This document shows, piece by piece, positions 5,806-7,670 of a stretch of 7,670 bases of DNA. The notes beneath the pieces were generated by a model. That model did not search any database, was not told the origin of the DNA, and saw only the letters and a program-made list of their open reading frames with translations. The number at the start of each line of letters is the position of its first letter. Positions within the stretch are counted from its first letter, which is position 1. Source of the DNA: Burkholderiales bacterium (lineage in GTDB: Bacteria; Pseudomonadota; Gammaproteobacteria; Burkholderiales; Burkholderiaceae); assembly GCA_947372535.1 (NCBI GenBank), contig CANBUA010000235.1, positions 1-7,670 of the forward strand. The letters are read 5' to 3'. A program made the position numbers and the translations under genes.

Positions 5806-6543
5806 ATGACCTCTCAGAACCCCAACCAGCGCCCAGACCGTGTGCTCGTTGTCGATGACGACGCCCGCATCCGCGATCTGCTGCGGCGCTACCTCAGCCA
5901 GGAGGGGTTCGAGGTGTTGCTCGCCGAAGACGCCAAGGCGCTGAACCGCCTGCTGACCCGCGAGACCGTGGACCTGATCGTTCTGGACCTGATGCTGCCC
6001 GGCGAAGACGGCCTGTCCATCTGCCGCCGCCTGCGCGCAGCCAACGATGTGACGCCCATCATCATGCTCACCGCCAAGGTGGAGGATGTGGACCGCATCG
6101 TGGGCCTGGAAGTGGGCGCCGACGACTACCTGCCCAAGCCCTTCAACCCCCGCGAACTGCTGGCCCGCATCCACGCGGTGTTGCGACGCCGCCCGGCCCA
6201 GGAAGCCCCTGGCGCGCCGGCCAAGGAAGCGCAGACCGTCAACTTCGGGCCCTTTGAGTTCGATCTGGCCCTGCGCCGCTTGAGCAAGGAAGGCGAGCCC
6301 ATTTCGCTGACCACGGGCGAGTTCTCGATGCTCAAGGCCCTGGTGCGCCACCCGCGCCAGCCGCTGAGCCGCGACAAACTGGCCCAGCTGGCCCGGGGCC
6401 GCGAGTTCGAGCCCTTCGACCGCAGCCTGGACGTGCAGATTTCGCGTCTGCGCAAGATGATCGAACCCGATCCGGCCCAGCCTCGCTACATCCAGACGGT
6501 CTGGGGTGTGGGCTATGTCTTTGTGCCGGACGGTGGGGCCTGA
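5806..6543 (+). CDS. ompR: OmpR-family response regulator
   Basis: A 245-residue cytoplasmic DNA-binding regulator (E. coli OmpR: 239). The receiver domain (about 12-127) has the acidic pair Asp17/Asp18 in VLVVDDD, phospho-acceptor Asp61 in VLDLMLPGEDGL, Thr89 in IIMLTAK and Lys111 in YLPKPF, each offset by six from E. coli OmpR. A short linker rich in Ala/Pro/Glu (130-142) leads to a winged-helix trans_reg_C domain (about 145-243), with LTTGEFSMLKALVRHP, PLSRDKLAQLARGREFEPFDRS and VQISRLRKMIE (recognition helix), ending in TVWGVGYVF. The REFEPFDRSLDVQISRLR wording is characteristic of OmpR itself rather than PhoB-type members. The start ATG at 5806 has a strong GAGGAA (5795-5800) 5 nt upstream; an upstream in-frame opening to 5692 runs through the regulatory repeat and is not coding. 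envZ follows after 3 nt. Confidence 0.93.
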   Translation: MTSQNPNQRPDRVLVVDDDARIRDLLRRYLSQEGFEVLLAEDAKALNRLLTRETVDLIVLDLMLPGEDGLSICRRLRAANDVTPIIMLTAKVEDVDRIVGLEVGADDYLPKPFNPRELLARIHAVLRRRPAQEAPGAPAKEAQTVNFGPFEFDLALRRLSKEGEPISLTTGEFSMLKALVRHPRQPLSRDKLAQLARGREFEPFDRSLDVQISRLRKMIEPDPAQPRYIQTVWGVGYVFVPDGGA

Positions 6544-6546
6544 TGC

Positions 6547-7670
6547 ATGCCTAAAAAGCGTTTCGCCCTCAGCCTGTTCTGGCGGACGTTCATCCTCCTG
6601 GGCCTGCTGTTGACTGCAGGCATCATGGCCTGGGTGCAAACCTTCAAGGCCCTGGACTTCGAACCCAGGGCCGTGCAGGCCTCGCAGCAGATCGCTTCGC
6701 TCGTGAACCTGTCGCGTGCGGCCCTGCGCTATGCCGACAGCATCAACCGCATCACCCTGATCAAGGCCATCTTCGATCAGGAGTCGATTGTGCTCAAGCC
6801 GCACGAGCCCACCGACAAGTTCGAGCCTTTCGAGGTCAACCACTTCACGCGGGAGATCGGTGCCGAACTGCGCTCGCGGCTGGGGCCGTCCACCCTGGTG
6901 GCCAGCAACGTCAACGGCGTGTCAGGGCTGTGGGTAGGCTTCCAGATCGAGCACGACAACTACTGGCTTCAGGCCGACAGCAACCGCGTGCAGCCACTCA
7001 CCGGGCGCACCTGGTTCATCTGGGTGGGCATTGCGCTGATCGCCACGGTGCTGGGCTCGGCCGTCATCGCGAGGCTGATCAACCAGCCCCTGAAAGAGTT
7101 GTCGTTTGCGGCCAGCCGCATCCGCGAGGGTGAATACGACTCGGTGCTGGACGAAAGCATGATCACCCGCGAGATCCGCGAGGTGAACCAGGGCTTCAAC
7201 CGCATGGCGCGCGAGCTGGCCAAGGTCGAAGAAGACCGCGCCGTGATGTTGGCCGGCATCAGCCATGACCTGCGCACGCCGCTGGCCCGCCTGCGCCTGG
7301 AGGCGGAGATGAGCGTCAACGACGACGAGGCCAAGCGCAACATCGCCGCCGACATCGACCAGCTCGACGCCATCATCGACAAGTTCATGGACTACGCCCG
7401 CCCGGGCGAGGTCGAGCTGATGCCAGTGCACGTGTCCAGCGTGGTGGACAAATCCATCAGCCAGTTCCGCGACACCAAGCGGATCCGCATCACGGCCAAG
7501 TTGCCCATCGACACCAAGGTGATGGCCGACGAGACCGAACTCAGCCGCGTGCTGACCAACCTGTTCGAGAACGCGCGCCGCTACGGCCGCAACACCTACA
7601 CCGGCGTGACCAATGTGGACGTGAGCTACACGCGCTCGGGCTCGTGGGTGATCCTGAGCGTGCGCGACCA
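6547..7670 (+). CDS. envZ: EnvZ-type sensor histidine kinase (3' end cut by window edge)
   Basis: The frame is open from ATG 6547 to the window end: 374 residues of an expected 430-460. It is an inner-membrane sensor that phosphorylates and dephosphorylates the adjacent OmpR. TM1 spans about 11-30 (FWRTFILLGLLLTAGIMAW), a periplasmic domain about 31-154, and TM2 about 156-176. A HAMP domain covers about 177-231 (beginning INQPLKELSFAASRI). The H-box GISHDLRTPLARL has phospho-acceptor His240, with Thr244 in the HDLRT motif tied to phosphatase activity in EnvZ. The N-box NLFENARRYG has Asn342, and the fragment stops at VRD (374), the first Asp of the G1 box. The G1 glycines and the F and G2 boxes lie beyond the window. 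ATG 6547 begins 3 nt after the ompR stop, with a GGTGGGG tract (6532-6538) upstream; another ATG at 6543 hits a stop after three codons. Co-transcription with ompR is near certain. Confidence 0.92.
   Translation, partial: MPKKRFALSLFWRTFILLGLLLTAGIMAWVQTFKALDFEPRAVQASQQIASLVNLSRAALRYADSINRITLIKAIFDQESIVLKPHEPTDKFEPFEVNHFTREIGAELRSRLGPSTLVASNVNGVSGLWVGFQIEHDNYWLQADSNRVQPLTGRTWFIWVGIALIATVLGSAVIARLINQPLKELSFAASRIREGEYDSVLDESMITREIREVNQGFNRMARELAKVEEDRAVMLAGISHDLRTPLARLRLEAEMSVNDDEAKRNIAADIDQLDAIIDKFMDYARPGEVELMPVHVSSVVDKSISQFRDTKRIRITAKLPIDTKVMADETELSRVLTNLFENARRYGRNTYTGVTNVDVSYTRSGSWVILSVRD

Noticed and set aside
5650..6843. Open frame of 397 codons antisense to ompR and the start of envZ
   Set aside because: The long frame comes from the lack of stops opposite GC-rich codons. 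The plus strand encodes clear OmpR and EnvZ domains, and the antisense product resembles no family I know.
1..7670. Mobile element, defence island, CRISPR or biosynthetic cluster
   Set aside because: All genes are conserved housekeeping or regulatory families with uniform composition. I saw no integrase, transposase, tRNA junction, target-site duplication or repeat array.

Overview
The window is about 7.7 kb of ordinary, high-GC chromosomal DNA from a Gram-negative betaproteobacterium. It most likely belongs to the Burkholderiales, and a Comamonadaceae-like or neighbouring lineage fits best. The support is the combination of a short PhaP-type phasin with PhaR-like boxes, a linked aat-bpt pair, an OmpR/EnvZ pair, a proteobacterial family I pyrophosphatase, and strong C/G third-position bias throughout. 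I see no transposase, phage gene, CRISPR array, tRNA or rRNA, and no compositional break.

Layout, left to right. The 5' end of isocitrate lyase (aceA, minus strand, cut by the window edge) is divergent from a class III omega-amino acid:pyruvate aminotransferase (plus). Between them lie a good sigma70 promoter for aceA and a perfect 16-bp palindrome just upstream of its -35. The aminotransferase converges on inorganic pyrophosphatase (ppa, minus) across a hairpin that can terminate in both directions. ppa is divergent from a phasin gene (phaP, plus). The phaP promoter is bracketed by two near-identical 24-bp boxes that look like PhaR operators, and phaP ends in a strong intrinsic terminator. 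Next come aat and bpt (plus), overlapping by 4 nt, which encode the two leucyl-tRNA-protein transferases of the bacterial N-degron pathway. bpt overlaps tail-to-tail by 22 bp with a secreted SIMPL (DUF541) protein gene on the minus strand. The window closes with an ompR-envZ operon (plus). Its leader carries a perfect 10-bp inverted repeat resembling OmpR half-sites, and envZ is cut by the right edge just after its N-box.

How the genes relate: aceA (glyoxylate shunt), the aminotransferase (beta-alanine or similar amine use) and phaP (PHA granule coat) all concern carbon storage and C2/C3 metabolism, but they are separate transcription units with their own control sites. aat and bpt work together: Aat leucylates or phenylalanylates N-terminal Lys/Arg and Bpt leucylates N-terminal Asp/Glu, marking proteins for ClpS-ClpAP. 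OmpR and EnvZ form an envelope-stress or osmolarity two-component system.

I found no credible novel multi-gene system. The observations most worth following are regulatory: the aceA palindrome, the duplicated phaP boxes, the ompR leader repeat, an unassigned inverted repeat between ppa and phaP, and the terminator placed only 14 nt upstream of the aat start codon.
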